In this document: positions 48,754-57,439 of the stretch, one piece after another
How the letters are laid out: every line of letters starts with the position of its first letter
How positions within the stretch are numbered: the first letter of the stretch is position 1
Origin: Actinomadura coerulea
GTDB taxonomy: Bacteria > Actinomycetota > Actinomycetes > Streptosporangiales > Streptosporangiaceae
Reading direction: 5' to 3'
DNA length: 64,000 nt
Assembly: GCF_014208105.1 (NCBI RefSeq)
Contig: NZ_JACHMQ010000001.1
Location: forward strand, 6,696,001-6,760,000
The notes under the pieces: generated by a model
Told to the model about the DNA's origin: nothing
What the model saw: only the letters and a program-made list of their open reading frames with translations
Database searches by the model: none
Position numbers and translations under genes: made by a program

Positions 48754-50370
48754 ATGGCCCCCCACCCCAGGACCCGCGCCAGGAACATCGCCCGCTGCAC
48801 GGCCGGCCTGCTGCGGTTCGCGGCGCCCGGCGAGATGGACGCGCTGCTCGGCCATCTCCCGAAGAGCCGCGTCGAGGTCGCGGTGCACAGCTTCGGCAGG
48901 CCGAACCGGGTCGTCCTGGAGGCGCTGCTGCGCCGCGGCCGGCCCAGTGACCTGGACCTGCTCGTCCAGCACGCCGTGCTCGCGGGCGACCCGCCGGAGC
49001 TGCTGGGGCGGCTGCTCGACCTGGACGACCCCGAGGTCAACGCGACCCTGCTGACCGCCGAGAGCGCCCTCGGGCGCATCCCGCGGAACCTGCGCCGCCA
49101 GCTCGCCCACCAGACGTCCCGGCGGGACGGCGTGACGCCGCTGCCGCTGCCCTCCGAGGTGCGGGAGGCCCTGCTGTCCACGCGGGGGCAGGAGCCCCTC
49201 GACCACGCGCTGCTGTGCGCGGCCGACCCGGACCTGGCCGGGGACGCTCTGCTCTACCTCGGCGCGGGCGCCGATCCGCACGGCGCCGTCCTGGCCTGCC
49301 TGACGCTGCTGGACGCCGACCGGCGGGACGAGATCCGGCGGCTCGTCGAGGACGGGCGGCTGCCCGCGTTCCGCTGGGGACCGGAAGAGTCCGAGCCCAG
49401 CGTGCTGGCGTACGCGCAGGCGGCGCTGGCGAGCGCGGAGGGGGAGCGGCGGCTGCGGGAGCTCTCGCAGCGGGTGCGCAGGCCCGAGTTCCTCCGCTCG
49501 GTCGCCGAGATCGCCGACGTGGACGGCTGCGAGCCGTGGCGCGGCAGGCCGCTCGTCCGGACGGTCGTGAACCGCCGCCACCCGTGCGTCCCGCGCGTGG
49601 GCTGGGACGCGGTGCTGGCCGACGAGCCGCGGCGCCGGGCGGCGGAGGGGCCGTTCCCCCTTCGCGCGGCCCGGTTCGTGGCGAGGCGCACCGACGCCCC
49701 GCTCGACCTGGTCCGGATCGTCGTCGCCGACCATCCCGACCTGGCCGTCCTGCTGCCCGACCCCGCGCCCGAGGTGCTCGCCGACCTCGCCGCGGCGGGG
49801 GCGGGCCCGGACGTGATCGTCAAGGTCGCCGGGAACGGCTTCGCCGCCGGGACGCTGACCGCCGAGTTCGTGACCGCGACCGTCCCGGAGAAGGCGCTGC
49901 GGGCGGTCGCCGAGACGCTGTGGCTCCCGGGGCTGCGCGGCACGGCGCAGGTCAGGGCGCGGCTCGGGCTGGACGGTGACGTCCCCCTGACGCCGCCGTT
50001 CGTCGACGAGACCGGCCACGGGCGTACGCGCCGCCTCCGCGAACCCGGAGTGCGCCGCCACTGGGACCCCGTGCTCGCCTACGGCGAGCGGGCGGGACGG
50101 CTGTTCGCGGCGGACCGGGAGGTCACCGCCGACGCCGTCCTCGCGGCGGCGGACGTCGACGCCCTGCTCGCGGCGGTGGAGGTCGAGCCGCTCCTCGGCG
50201 AGGTCGAGGGCATGCCCGACCCGCGGGTGCTGCGCCGCCTCGCCGAGCACGTCGACCGGCATCTCGGCGGGCGCCCCGAAGCGTGGATGGTGGCGCTCAA
50301 GCTGCTGGAGGACGGGTTCGTCGGCACGCTCCCCGAGCTGCTCGCGACCGCCGGAGCCGTCTCCGGCTGA
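48754..50370 (+). CDS. Uncharacterised helical-repeat protein in the vWA/AAA module
   Basis: 538 residues with no recognised catalytic motif and no membrane segment. It looks like a helical-repeat (HEAT-like) protein: regular 30-40 residue units of amphipathic helices such as ALLRRGRPSDLDLLVQHAVL, PEVLADLAAAGAGPDVIVKV and PRVLRRLAEHVDRHLG. The N-terminal LLRFAAPGEMDALLGHLPKS may be a separate small domain. By position, following the vWA gene by 23 nt, it is probably the third component or scaffold of the vWA/AAA module; I do not recognise the family. Confidence 0.75.
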   Translation: MAPHPRTRARNIARCTAGLLRFAAPGEMDALLGHLPKSRVEVAVHSFGRPNRVVLEALLRRGRPSDLDLLVQHAVLAGDPPELLGRLLDLDDPEVNATLLTAESALGRIPRNLRRQLAHQTSRRDGVTPLPLPSEVREALLSTRGQEPLDHALLCAADPDLAGDALLYLGAGADPHGAVLACLTLLDADRRDEIRRLVEDGRLPAFRWGPEESEPSVLAYAQAALASAEGERRLRELSQRVRRPEFLRSVAEIADVDGCEPWRGRPLVRTVVNRRHPCVPRVGWDAVLADEPRRRAAEGPFPLRAARFVARRTDAPLDLVRIVVADHPDLAVLLPDPAPEVLADLAAAGAGPDVIVKVAGNGFAAGTLTAEFVTATVPEKALRAVAETLWLPGLRGTAQVRARLGLDGDVPLTPPFVDETGHGRTRRLREPGVRRHWDPVLAYGERAGRLFAADREVTADAVLAAADVDALLAAVEVEPLLGEVEGMPDPRVLRRLAEHVDRHLGGRPEAWMVALKLLEDGFVGTLPELLATAGAVSG

Positions 50371-50374
50371 GCGC

Positions 50375-51712
50375 TCACCAGTTGACGACCTGGTAGTCCT
50401 TCAGCAGGCAGCCGCTCGGCGGGTCGCCGTCGCGCTCGCCGCGCACGATCGGGTGGTAGATCCGGGCCGCGGCGTCGACGACGTCCAGCGGCGGGCGGAA
50501 CCCGGCGGCGGTCCGGCGCGCCCGCGCGGGCTCCGGCTGCTGGTCGGTGAACCAGCCAGGGTCGACGCTGGTCACGTGCACGCCGTGCTCGGCCAGCTCG
50601 GACGCGGTCGTGCGCGTCAGCATGTTCAGCGCCGCCTTCGCCATGTTCGTGTGCGGGTGCTCGGCGCCCTTGTACACGCGGTCGAACTGCCCCTCGACGG
50701 CCGAGACGTTCACCACGTACCGCCGCGGATGCCGCGAGAGCTCCAGCAGGGGACGCAGCCGTCCCAGCAGGACGAACGGCGCCGTCACGTTGATGAGCTG
50801 CACCTCCAGCAGCTCGACGGGATCGACCTCGTGCACCAGCCGCGTCCAGGAGTTGACCGGGGACGGGTCGCGCAGCAGGCCCGCGATGTCGACCGCTCCG
50901 GTCGCCAGGGGTACGGGCAGCGGGCCGGGCGCCGCGAGCCCCCGCCGGTGGTGGAGACCGCCCGCCCGCAGTTCCCCGCCCGGCGCCCCCTCGCCCGCCA
51001 GCAACTCGGCGTACGACTCCGGCGGATGCCGCAGCGTCTGCGCCGCCAGGTTCACCAGGATGTCGAGCGGCTCGCCGGCCTCGACGAGCGCGTCGCACCA
51101 CCGCACGAGGGACGGGACGTCCCGCAGGTCCATGCCGGCGACCGTGAGGCGGTCGTGCCAGTCGTCCCGGTCGGCGACCTCGGCGAAGCGGCGGCGCGCG
51201 TCGGCGGGGAACCGGGTCAGGGCGGTCACGGCGGCGCCGTCCCGCAGCAGCTTCAGCACGAGCTCGAACCCGGCCTTGACCCGCCCGCCCGTGACGATCG
51301 CGCGGCGCCCCGCCAGGTCGGCCCGCGCGTGCCGGTGCCGCCGGTGCTCCCGCGCGCACGGCGGGCAGAGGCGGTGGTAGAACGCGTCGGCCTCCCGGAA
51401 GTGCGCCTTGCAGACGTAGCAGGCGCGCAGCCCGCCCGTCACCGTCCCGGACGGGACGGCCTCGCGCGGCGGCTCGGCGGGCGCGCCCTCGACGCGTCCG
51501 GCCGCGCCGGTGGCGGTCGCGGCCAGCATCCGCGCGTCGGCCGCCGCGCGCCGCAGCCGGGCCTCCGCCCGCTCGCGCTCCCGCGTCCGCCGCACGAACG
51601 CGCCCGCCGCCGCCCGCACCCGCGCCACGTCGGGGTCGCCGTCCGGAGCGTCCGCCAGTTCCGCCAGGACGCGCAGGCAGGTCCGCACATCGTCGTCGCG
51701 CATGCGCGCCAT
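50375..51712 (-). CDS. Zinc-finger-containing SDR-family protein with altered active site
   Basis: 445 residues. A helical N-terminal region (1-90) is followed by a likely zinc knuckle, CYVC (98-101) and CPPC (116-119), then a Rossmann SDR domain from about 135. The nucleotide loop reads TGGRVKAG (141-148) rather than TGxxxGIG, NLAAQT replaces NNAG, Ser337 is in VNVSAVEG, and the catalytic YxxxK reads TNMAK (355-359), so the tyrosine is missing. It is therefore a variant SDR that may bind a nucleotide without standard redox chemistry. It is convergent with the helical-repeat gene and divergent from the AAA gene (44-nt gap); neither start has a ribosome site, so leaderless transcripts are possible. 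Confidence 0.8.
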   Translation of the reverse strand: MARMRDDDVRTCLRVLAELADAPDGDPDVARVRAAAGAFVRRTRERERAEARLRRAAADARMLAATATGAAGRVEGAPAEPPREAVPSGTVTGGLRACYVCKAHFREADAFYHRLCPPCAREHRRHRHARADLAGRRAIVTGGRVKAGFELVLKLLRDGAAVTALTRFPADARRRFAEVADRDDWHDRLTVAGMDLRDVPSLVRWCDALVEAGEPLDILVNLAAQTLRHPPESYAELLAGEGAPGGELRAGGLHHRRGLAAPGPLPVPLATGAVDIAGLLRDPSPVNSWTRLVHEVDPVELLEVQLINVTAPFVLLGRLRPLLELSRHPRRYVVNVSAVEGQFDRVYKGAEHPHTNMAKAALNMLTRTTASELAEHGVHVTSVDPGWFTDQQPEPARARRTAAGFRPPLDVVDAAARIYHPIVRGERDGDPPSGCLLKDYQVVNW

Positions 51713-51756
51713 TAAATCGGCTGAACCGGACGGTCCGGACCGCTGTACTTGATCGC

Positions 51757-52956
51757 ATGAGCATGCCGGACGGGCCGCGGCTGGCCCGCTTCATCGACAC
51801 GATGATCGACCTCGGGATCACCGGGCAGGTCTTCGGCGAGCACGGCATCGGCAAGACCTCCACGTTCTTCCACCACGTCCGCCGCCGCGGGGACACCGCG
51901 CTCGTCTACGTCCCGGCCGCGAACCTCACCCCCGACGACCTGCTCGTCAACGCGCCCGTCCGGCAGGACGGGGAGCTGGTGCTGCGGCAGCTCATCATGA
52001 GGCAGCTCAAACCGGGCCGGCCGTTCGTGCTGCTCATCGACGACTCGCTCCAGGCGGGCGCGACGATCCAGTCGCAGCTCATGCAGATCGCCTGCAACTG
52101 GACGCTCGGCGAGCACGACCTGCGCGCGCTCGGCTGCGTGGGGGTGTTCCTGACCGACAACGAGACGCTCACCGAGACCGCCGCGCTCCGCACGGACCCG
52201 GCCGTCCTGGACCGGATGGCGACGCTGCGGGTCACGGCCGCCGACACCGCGTGGCGGGCCGCGCTGTCGCGCAGGTTCCGCGGCGTCGACCTCACCGGCG
52301 TGTTCCGGGTGTGGGCGTCGCTGCCCGCCGAGCTGCGCCGGCTGCTGTCGCCGCGCACGCTGGAGCACGTCCTCGACTGCGCGCTCGCCGGGCTGCCGCT
52401 CGCCTGGGGCCTGCCCCTGGTGGACGGACGCCGCCTGCCCCTGGCCGCCTCGGGCGGGAAGCGGGCGAACGACCAGGCCCCCGAGATCCTCGGCCGCATC
52501 GCCTCCGAGCTGCGGCGCGCCGGGGCCGACGTCCCGGACCCGGCGCACGTGCCGGACGCCGTCCGCCGGGTCGTCCGCACGGCGATCGAGCGGCGCTGGG
52601 CCGTGCTCGTGCAGGGACCTCCCGGCTGCGGCAAGACGGAGGTGGTGAAGGAGGTGGTCCGGGACGAACTCGGCGCGGACCCGCTCTACTTCTCGCTGCC
52701 CGTCACCAACGTGGAGGACTTGTGCGCGCCCGTCCCGACCCTGGACGGAACCCTCGACAACCTTTTGTCGGGCCCGTTCCTGGAGCCCGGTGACAAGGCC
52801 ATCGTCTGGGACGAGTACAACCGCCCCAAGGACAAGGCCACCTTCGCCCGCCTCATGGAGGTCACGCAGGAGTGGTCCCTGGCCGGGCGACGCATCAAGG
52901 GTCTCCGCGCCCAGATCGCCTTGCAGAATCCTCCGTACCCCTCGAAGGCGGCATGA
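51757..52956 (+). CDS. Tandem AAA (MoxR-like) ATPase, truncated at the 3' end
   Basis: 399 residues with two P-loop modules. Module 1: Walker A GEHGIGKTS (27-35), Walker B VLLIDDS (91-97). Module 2: Walker A GPPGCGKTE (287-295), Walker B AIVWDEYNRPK (348-358), then the sensor-1-like end ALQNPP (388-393). The frame then ends within six residues, so the second module lacks its lid, arginine finger and sensor 2. The start of the next gene shows that a foreign sequence begins here. The intact ancestor would be the ATPase partner of the vWA protein at 47369; in this form module 2 is probably inactive. Confidence 0.85.
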   Translation: MSMPDGPRLARFIDTMIDLGITGQVFGEHGIGKTSTFFHHVRRRGDTALVYVPAANLTPDDLLVNAPVRQDGELVLRQLIMRQLKPGRPFVLLIDDSLQAGATIQSQLMQIACNWTLGEHDLRALGCVGVFLTDNETLTETAALRTDPAVLDRMATLRVTAADTAWRAALSRRFRGVDLTGVFRVWASLPAELRRLLSPRTLEHVLDCALAGLPLAWGLPLVDGRRLPLAASGGKRANDQAPEILGRIASELRRAGADVPDPAHVPDAVRRVVRTAIERRWAVLVQGPPGCGKTEVVKEVVRDELGADPLYFSLPVTNVEDLCAPVPTLDGTLDNLLSGPFLEPGDKAIVWDEYNRPKDKATFARLMEVTQEWSLAGRRIKGLRAQIALQNPPYPSKAA

Positions 52957-53477
52957 TCACCACCGCCGACGCGGAGACCGCCCGGACGCTGCGGCTGCTG
53001 CGCAACCAGGGCATGGAGCAGCGCTACGCCAACGAGATCGTCGGCGCCAACGTGCGGCTCACCGACGTCGCCGCGGCCATCGGCCGCGTGCAGCTCGGGC
53101 GGCTGCCCGGCTGGACCGAGCGCCGCATCGCCAACGCCCGGTTCCTGGACGCCAAGATCACCGGGGCCGCGGTGCCGCCGGTCGCGCCCGGCGTGCGGCA
53201 CGTCTACCACCAGTACACCGTTCGCGTCGCCGGCGACCGGGACGCCTTCCAGCGGCGCCTCGACGAGCGGAAGGTCGGCAGCGCCGTCTACTACCCGACG
53301 CCCGTCCACCGGCTCAGGCCGTTCCTGAAGGACGGCGCCCCGGACCCGCGCTGGGACCTGCCCGAGACCGAGCGCGCGGCGGCCGAGGTGCTGTCGCTGC
53401 CGGTGCACCCGTCCCTCGCCGACGACGAGCTGGCGCGCGTGGCGGACGCGGTCAACGCCGCCGGGGCCGCGTCGTGA
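52953..53477 (+). pseudogene. C-terminal half of a DegT/DnrJ/EryC1 nucleotide-sugar aminotransferase
   Basis: 174 codons starting MITTADAETARTLRLLRNQG, which is the middle of the family: the full protein is about 370 residues and the PLP-binding lysine lies just before the (G)EGGM segment. Homology can be read back to LEGGM at about 52,941 and not further. The rest (GANVRLTDVAAAIGRVQLGR, RHVYHQYTVRV, VYYPTPVHRL, LSLPVHPSL) is intact. Without the N-terminal half it cannot be an active aminotransferase. It overlaps the Gfo/Idh gene by 4 nt, so it belongs to the polysaccharide operon. Confidence 0.85.
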
Positions 53478-54505
53478 GCGCGCCGCTGCGCGCGGGCCTG
53501 GTCGGGCTGGGCGTGATGGGACGCAACCACGCCCGGGTCCTGTCCGGGCTGGACGGCGTCGACCTCGTCGGCATCGTCGACCCGGCCGGGCGGCCCGACG
53601 GCGCCCCGCACGGGGTGCCGATGATGGCCTCCCTCCAGGACCTGCTGGACGCCGGCGTCGACTACGCGGTGGTCGCCTGCCCGACGGCGCTGCACGAGGA
53701 GATCGGGCTCGCGCTCGCCGAGGGCGGCGTCGGCGCGCTGATCGAGAAGCCGCTCGCCGAGTCGGTGGAGGCCGCCGAACGGCTCGTGACGGCGTTCGAG
53801 TCGCGCGGTCTCGTGGCCGGGGTCGGCCACATCGAGCGCTACAACCCGGCGCTGCAGAGCATGCGGACCCGGCTGGAGGCGGGCGAGCTGGGCGAGGTGT
53901 TCCAGGTCGTCACGCGCCGCCAGGGCCCGTTCCCGCACCGGATCGCCGACGTCGGCGTCGTCAAGGACCTCGCGACCCACGACATCGACCTGACCGGGTG
54001 GGTGACCGGCCAGGACTACGTGTCGGTCTCCGCGCACACCGTGGCGCGCAGCGGCCGCCCCCACGAGGACATGGTCGCCGCCGTCGGCCGCCTGGCCGAC
54101 GGCGCCATGGCCAACCACCTGGTGAACTGGCTGAGCCCGTTCAAGGAGCGCACCACCGTCGTCACCGGCGAGCGCGGATGCTTCATCGCCGACACGCTCA
54201 CCGCCGACCTCACCTTCTACGCCAACGGGGAGGTGAGCACCGAGTGGGAGGCGCTGCGCGCGTTCCGCGGCGTCTCCGAGGGCGACATGATCCGGTATGC
54301 GATCCCCAAGCGCGAGCCGCTGCTGGTCGAGCACGAGCGCTTCCGCGACGCGGTCCTCGCCGGCCCCGGCGGGGCGGCCCAGGGCGACGTCGTCACCCTG
54401 CGGCAGGGCCTGCGGACGGTCCAGGTGTCGGCCGCCGTCCTGAAGTCCGCCCGCCTCGGCGAGACGGTGACGCTCCTCCCCGAGGAGGCCCTCGGTGCCG
54501 TCTGA
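53474..54505 (+). CDS. Gfo/Idh/MocA-family NAD(P)-dependent oxidoreductase (nucleotide-sugar type)
   Basis: 343 residues from a GTG overlapping the aminotransferase stop. Rossmann motif AGLVGLGVMGRNHARVLSGL at 7-26, the EKPLAESVEAAE segment with the conserved lysine, and GHIERYNPALQSMR, followed by KDLATHDIDL with the catalytic histidine-type region. GHIERYNPA is typical of nucleotide-sugar 3-oxidases of the WbpB type, which supply the ketone used by a DegT aminotransferase. It probably oxidises a UDP-hexosaminuronic acid (inference). Confidence 0.9.
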   Translation: MSAPLRAGLVGLGVMGRNHARVLSGLDGVDLVGIVDPAGRPDGAPHGVPMMASLQDLLDAGVDYAVVACPTALHEEIGLALAEGGVGALIEKPLAESVEAAERLVTAFESRGLVAGVGHIERYNPALQSMRTRLEAGELGEVFQVVTRRQGPFPHRIADVGVVKDLATHDIDLTGWVTGQDYVSVSAHTVARSGRPHEDMVAAVGRLADGAMANHLVNWLSPFKERTTVVTGERGCFIADTLTADLTFYANGEVSTEWEALRAFRGVSEGDMIRYAIPKREPLLVEHERFRDAVLAGPGGAAQGDVVTLRQGLRTVQVSAAVLKSARLGETVTLLPEEALGAV

Positions 54506-56099
54506 CGGAAGTGCCGGGGTGCCCGACGTCACCGTCGTGGTCGCGGTCTACAACACGATGCCGTACCTGACCGACTGCCTGAACTCGCTGGTGGGGCAGA
54601 GCATCGGCCCGGACCGCATGGAGGTCGTCGCGGTCGACGACGGCTCCACCGACGGCAGCGGCGCCGAGCTCGACCGGTTCGCCGCGCAGTACCCCGGCGT
54701 CATCAGGGTGCTGCGCCAGCCGAACTCCGGCGGCCCGGCGTCTCCCAGCAACCGCGCGCTGGACCACGCGACCGGCCGCTACGTCTACTTCGTCGGCGCC
54801 GACGACTACCTGGGCACCGAGGCGCTGGAGCGCATGGTCGCGGCGGCCGACGAGTGGGGCTCGGACGTCCTGGTCGGGAAGATGGAGGGCGTCAACGGGC
54901 GGGCCGTCCGGCGGCCCGAGCTGTTCGCCGAGAACCGCCCCGAGATCGACCTGTACGACTCGGTGCTGCCGTGGGTGCTGTCGAACTGCAAGCTGTTCAG
55001 CCGCGAGCTGGTGGAGCGGCACAAGCTGCGGTTCCACGAGCACATGCGGATCGGCAGCGACCAGCCGTTCACCCTCGAGGCCTGCGTGCGCGCCCGGCGG
55101 ATCTCCGTCCTCGCCGACTACACCTGCTACTACGCGGTGCTGCGCGACGACGGCGGCAACATCACGCAGGGCGCCGTCCAGGTCCACACCCGGCTCGAAT
55201 GCGCGGAGAGCCTGTTCGGCGTCGTCGCCGACCTGATCGAACCCGGCCCGAAGCGGGACGCGATCCTCAGGCGGCACACCCGCTGGGAGCTGACGATGCC
55301 GACGCGGGAGGGGTTCCTCGAACTCGACCGCGCGACGCAGGAGGACGTCTGCGCCCGCGTCGGTGGCCTCGTCGAGCGCTACGTGACCGACGAGGTCCTC
55401 TACACGCTGCCGATCGTCCGCCGCGCCCGGCTCCGGCTGGCGCAGCTCGGCGAGGTCGACCTGCTGTGCGAGGCGATCCGGGACGGGGTCGCCGAGCGGC
55501 CCTACCCGATCGCGCTCAAGAACGGCCGGACCTACCTCGCCTACCAGGGCTTCGAGGACCCGCGCCTCGGACTGCCGGACGACCTGTTCGAGATCACCAA
55601 GGGGATGCGCAAGCGGCTGTCCCGGGAGGTGCGGACGGTCGCCGCGCGGTGCGGACGGGACACGGTGGACATCACCGTCCGGACCCCGCTCACCGGCCCC
55701 GAGGCCGGCGACCCCGCGACCGTGCGGCTCGCGCTCGCCCCCCGCGGCGGCGGGGAGACCCTCGGCCTCGACGAGTACACCACCCGCGAGGCGCGCGAGG
55801 ACGGCCTGCACGTCACCGCCCGGATCCCGGCGGCGCTCATCGCGGCGTCCGGCCGGAACCGGCACGCCCTCCGGCTGGTCGTGCGGGCGGCGGGCGAGAC
55901 GCACGACGTCCCCGTGCCGCCGGGGGCGTCCGTCGTGCCCGGCCCGCGCGGCGAGCTGTTCTGGCACCGGGCCAGGCCCTACCGGCTGGGGGTCTCCGGC
56001 GACGACCGGCACGGCACGATGATCGAGACACGTCCGGTACGTCCGGCCCAGGCCGTCGCCCAGCGGGTCCGGCGCGTGACGTCCCTTGGAGGTAAGTAG
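54495..56099 (+). CDS. Family 2 glycosyltransferase
   Basis: 534 residues, overlapping the previous gene by 11 nt. GT-A core: VTVVVAVYNTMPYLTDCLNS, VVAVDDGSTDGS, GGPASPSNRALDHATG and the DXD-type metal motif in FVGADDYLG (about residues 95-103). The catalytic domain ends near 260; the remaining 270 residues contain a helical part and a C-terminal beta-rich region (VRLALAPRGGG... RNRHALRLVVRAAGE) of the type seen in teichoic-acid and capsule transferases. It transfers a sugar to a growing surface polymer; donor unknown. Confidence 0.9.
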   Translation: MPSDGSAGVPDVTVVVAVYNTMPYLTDCLNSLVGQSIGPDRMEVVAVDDGSTDGSGAELDRFAAQYPGVIRVLRQPNSGGPASPSNRALDHATGRYVYFVGADDYLGTEALERMVAAADEWGSDVLVGKMEGVNGRAVRRPELFAENRPEIDLYDSVLPWVLSNCKLFSRELVERHKLRFHEHMRIGSDQPFTLEACVRARRISVLADYTCYYAVLRDDGGNITQGAVQVHTRLECAESLFGVVADLIEPGPKRDAILRRHTRWELTMPTREGFLELDRATQEDVCARVGGLVERYVTDEVLYTLPIVRRARLRLAQLGEVDLLCEAIRDGVAERPYPIALKNGRTYLAYQGFEDPRLGLPDDLFEITKGMRKRLSREVRTVAARCGRDTVDITVRTPLTGPEAGDPATVRLALAPRGGGETLGLDEYTTREAREDGLHVTARIPAALIAASGRNRHALRLVVRAAGETHDVPVPPGASVVPGPRGELFWHRARPYRLGVSGDDRHGTMIETRPVRPAQAVAQRVRRVTSLGGK

Positions 56100-56102
56100 C
56101 AC

Positions 56103-57437
56103 ATGCGGATCTGCGTGGTCGCGCTCGGCAAGATCGGTCTCCCGCTCGCGGTGCAGTTCGCCCGCAAGGGCCACCAGGTGATCGGCGCCGACGTGGACGA
56201 ACGTGTCGTGGCCGAGGTCAACGCCGGGCGCGAGCCGTTCCCCGGCGAGGCGGAGCTTGACGTCCACCTCGCCGAGGCGGTGCGGGCGGGGCTGCTCACC
56301 GCGACGACCGACACGGCGGCGGCGGTCGCCGAGTCCGAGGCGGTCGTCGTGGTGGTGCCCCTGTTCGTCGACGCGGAGGGCGTCCCGGACTTCGGCTGGA
56401 TGGACGCCGCGACCCGCTCCATCGCGCAGGGCCTGCGCCCCGGCACGCTCGTCAGCTACGAGACGACGCTGCCCGTCGGCACCACCCGGGACCGCTGGGC
56501 CCCGATGCTGGCGGAGGGCTCGGGCCTCACCGCGGGCGACGGCTTCCACCTGGTGTTCAGCCCGGAGCGCGTGCTGACCGGCCGGATCTTCGCCGACCTG
56601 CGCCGCTACCCCAAGCTCGTCGGCGGCATCGACGAGGCGTCCGCCCGGCACGGCGTCGAGTTCTACGAGCGGGTCCTCGACTTCGACGAGCGGCCCGACC
56701 TCGACCGCCCGAACGGCGTCTGGGACCTCGGTTCCGCGGAGGCGGCGGAGCTCGCCAAGCTCGCCGAGACCACCTACCGCGACGTCAACATCGGCCTCGC
56801 CAACCAGTTCGCCCGCTACGCCGACGCGGCGGGCGTGGACGTCATGAAGGTCATCGAGGCCTGCAACACCCAGCCGTACAGCCACATCCACAAGCCGGGC
56901 ATCGCCGTCGGCGGCCACTGCATCCCGGTGTATCCGCGGATGTACCTGTGGAACGACCCGGACGCGACCGTCGTCCGCGCCGCCCGCGAGGCCAACACGG
57001 GCATGCCCGAGTACGCCGTCGGCCTCCTCGCCGACGCCTACGGCGACCTGACCGGCGCGGGCGTCCTCGTGCTGGGCGCGGCGTACCGGGGCGGCGTCAA
57101 AGAGACGGCGTTCTCCGGCGTCTTCCCCACGGTCGAGGCGCTGCGGCGGCGCGGCGCCGTCCCGTACGTGTCCGACCCGATGTACACCGCCGAGGAACTG
57201 GAGGCCCTGGGCCTGCCGCCCCACCGCGGCGAGTCGGTCACGGCCGCGATCGTGCAGGCCGACCACTCCGCCTACCGCGAACTCGGCGCGGACGACCTGC
57301 CGGGCGTCAAGGCCCTGGTCGACGGCCGCCGCGTCACCGACGCCGCCCGCTGGCCCGGCGTCGCCCACGTCGTGATCGGCGCCCCCGCCGCCGAGCAGAA
57401 GGCGCCGGCCGGGCGGCCGGCGCCCGCCGAGAGGTGA
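56103..57437 (+). CDS. UDP-sugar 6-dehydrogenase (UDP-GlcNAc/ManNAc or UDP-Glc dehydrogenase family)
   Basis: 444 residues. NAD-binding N-terminus RICVVALGKIGLPLAVQFAR (2-21), catalytic Glu region VFSPERVLTG, the central AEAAELAKLAETTYRDVNIG and the catalytic cysteine in GIAVGGHCIPVYP. HCIPVYP is characteristic of the WecC/WbpA group acting on UDP-HexNAc rather than UDP-glucose. It makes a UDP-uronic acid, the substrate for the Gfo/Idh enzyme and aminotransferase encoded upstream. Three bases separate it from the GT2 gene. Confidence 0.92.
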   Translation: MRICVVALGKIGLPLAVQFARKGHQVIGADVDERVVAEVNAGREPFPGEAELDVHLAEAVRAGLLTATTDTAAAVAESEAVVVVVPLFVDAEGVPDFGWMDAATRSIAQGLRPGTLVSYETTLPVGTTRDRWAPMLAEGSGLTAGDGFHLVFSPERVLTGRIFADLRRYPKLVGGIDEASARHGVEFYERVLDFDERPDLDRPNGVWDLGSAEAAELAKLAETTYRDVNIGLANQFARYADAAGVDVMKVIEACNTQPYSHIHKPGIAVGGHCIPVYPRMYLWNDPDATVVRAAREANTGMPEYAVGLLADAYGDLTGAGVLVLGAAYRGGVKETAFSGVFPTVEALRRRGAVPYVSDPMYTAEELEALGLPPHRGESVTAAIVQADHSAYRELGADDLPGVKALVDGRRVTDAARWPGVAHVVIGAPAAEQKAPAGRPAPAER

Positions 57438-57439
57438 AA

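Noticed and set aside
54393..57368. 991-codon minus-strand frame over the GT2 and dehydrogenase genes
   Set aside because: Shadow of plus-strand genes with intact GT2 and UDP-sugar dehydrogenase motifs.
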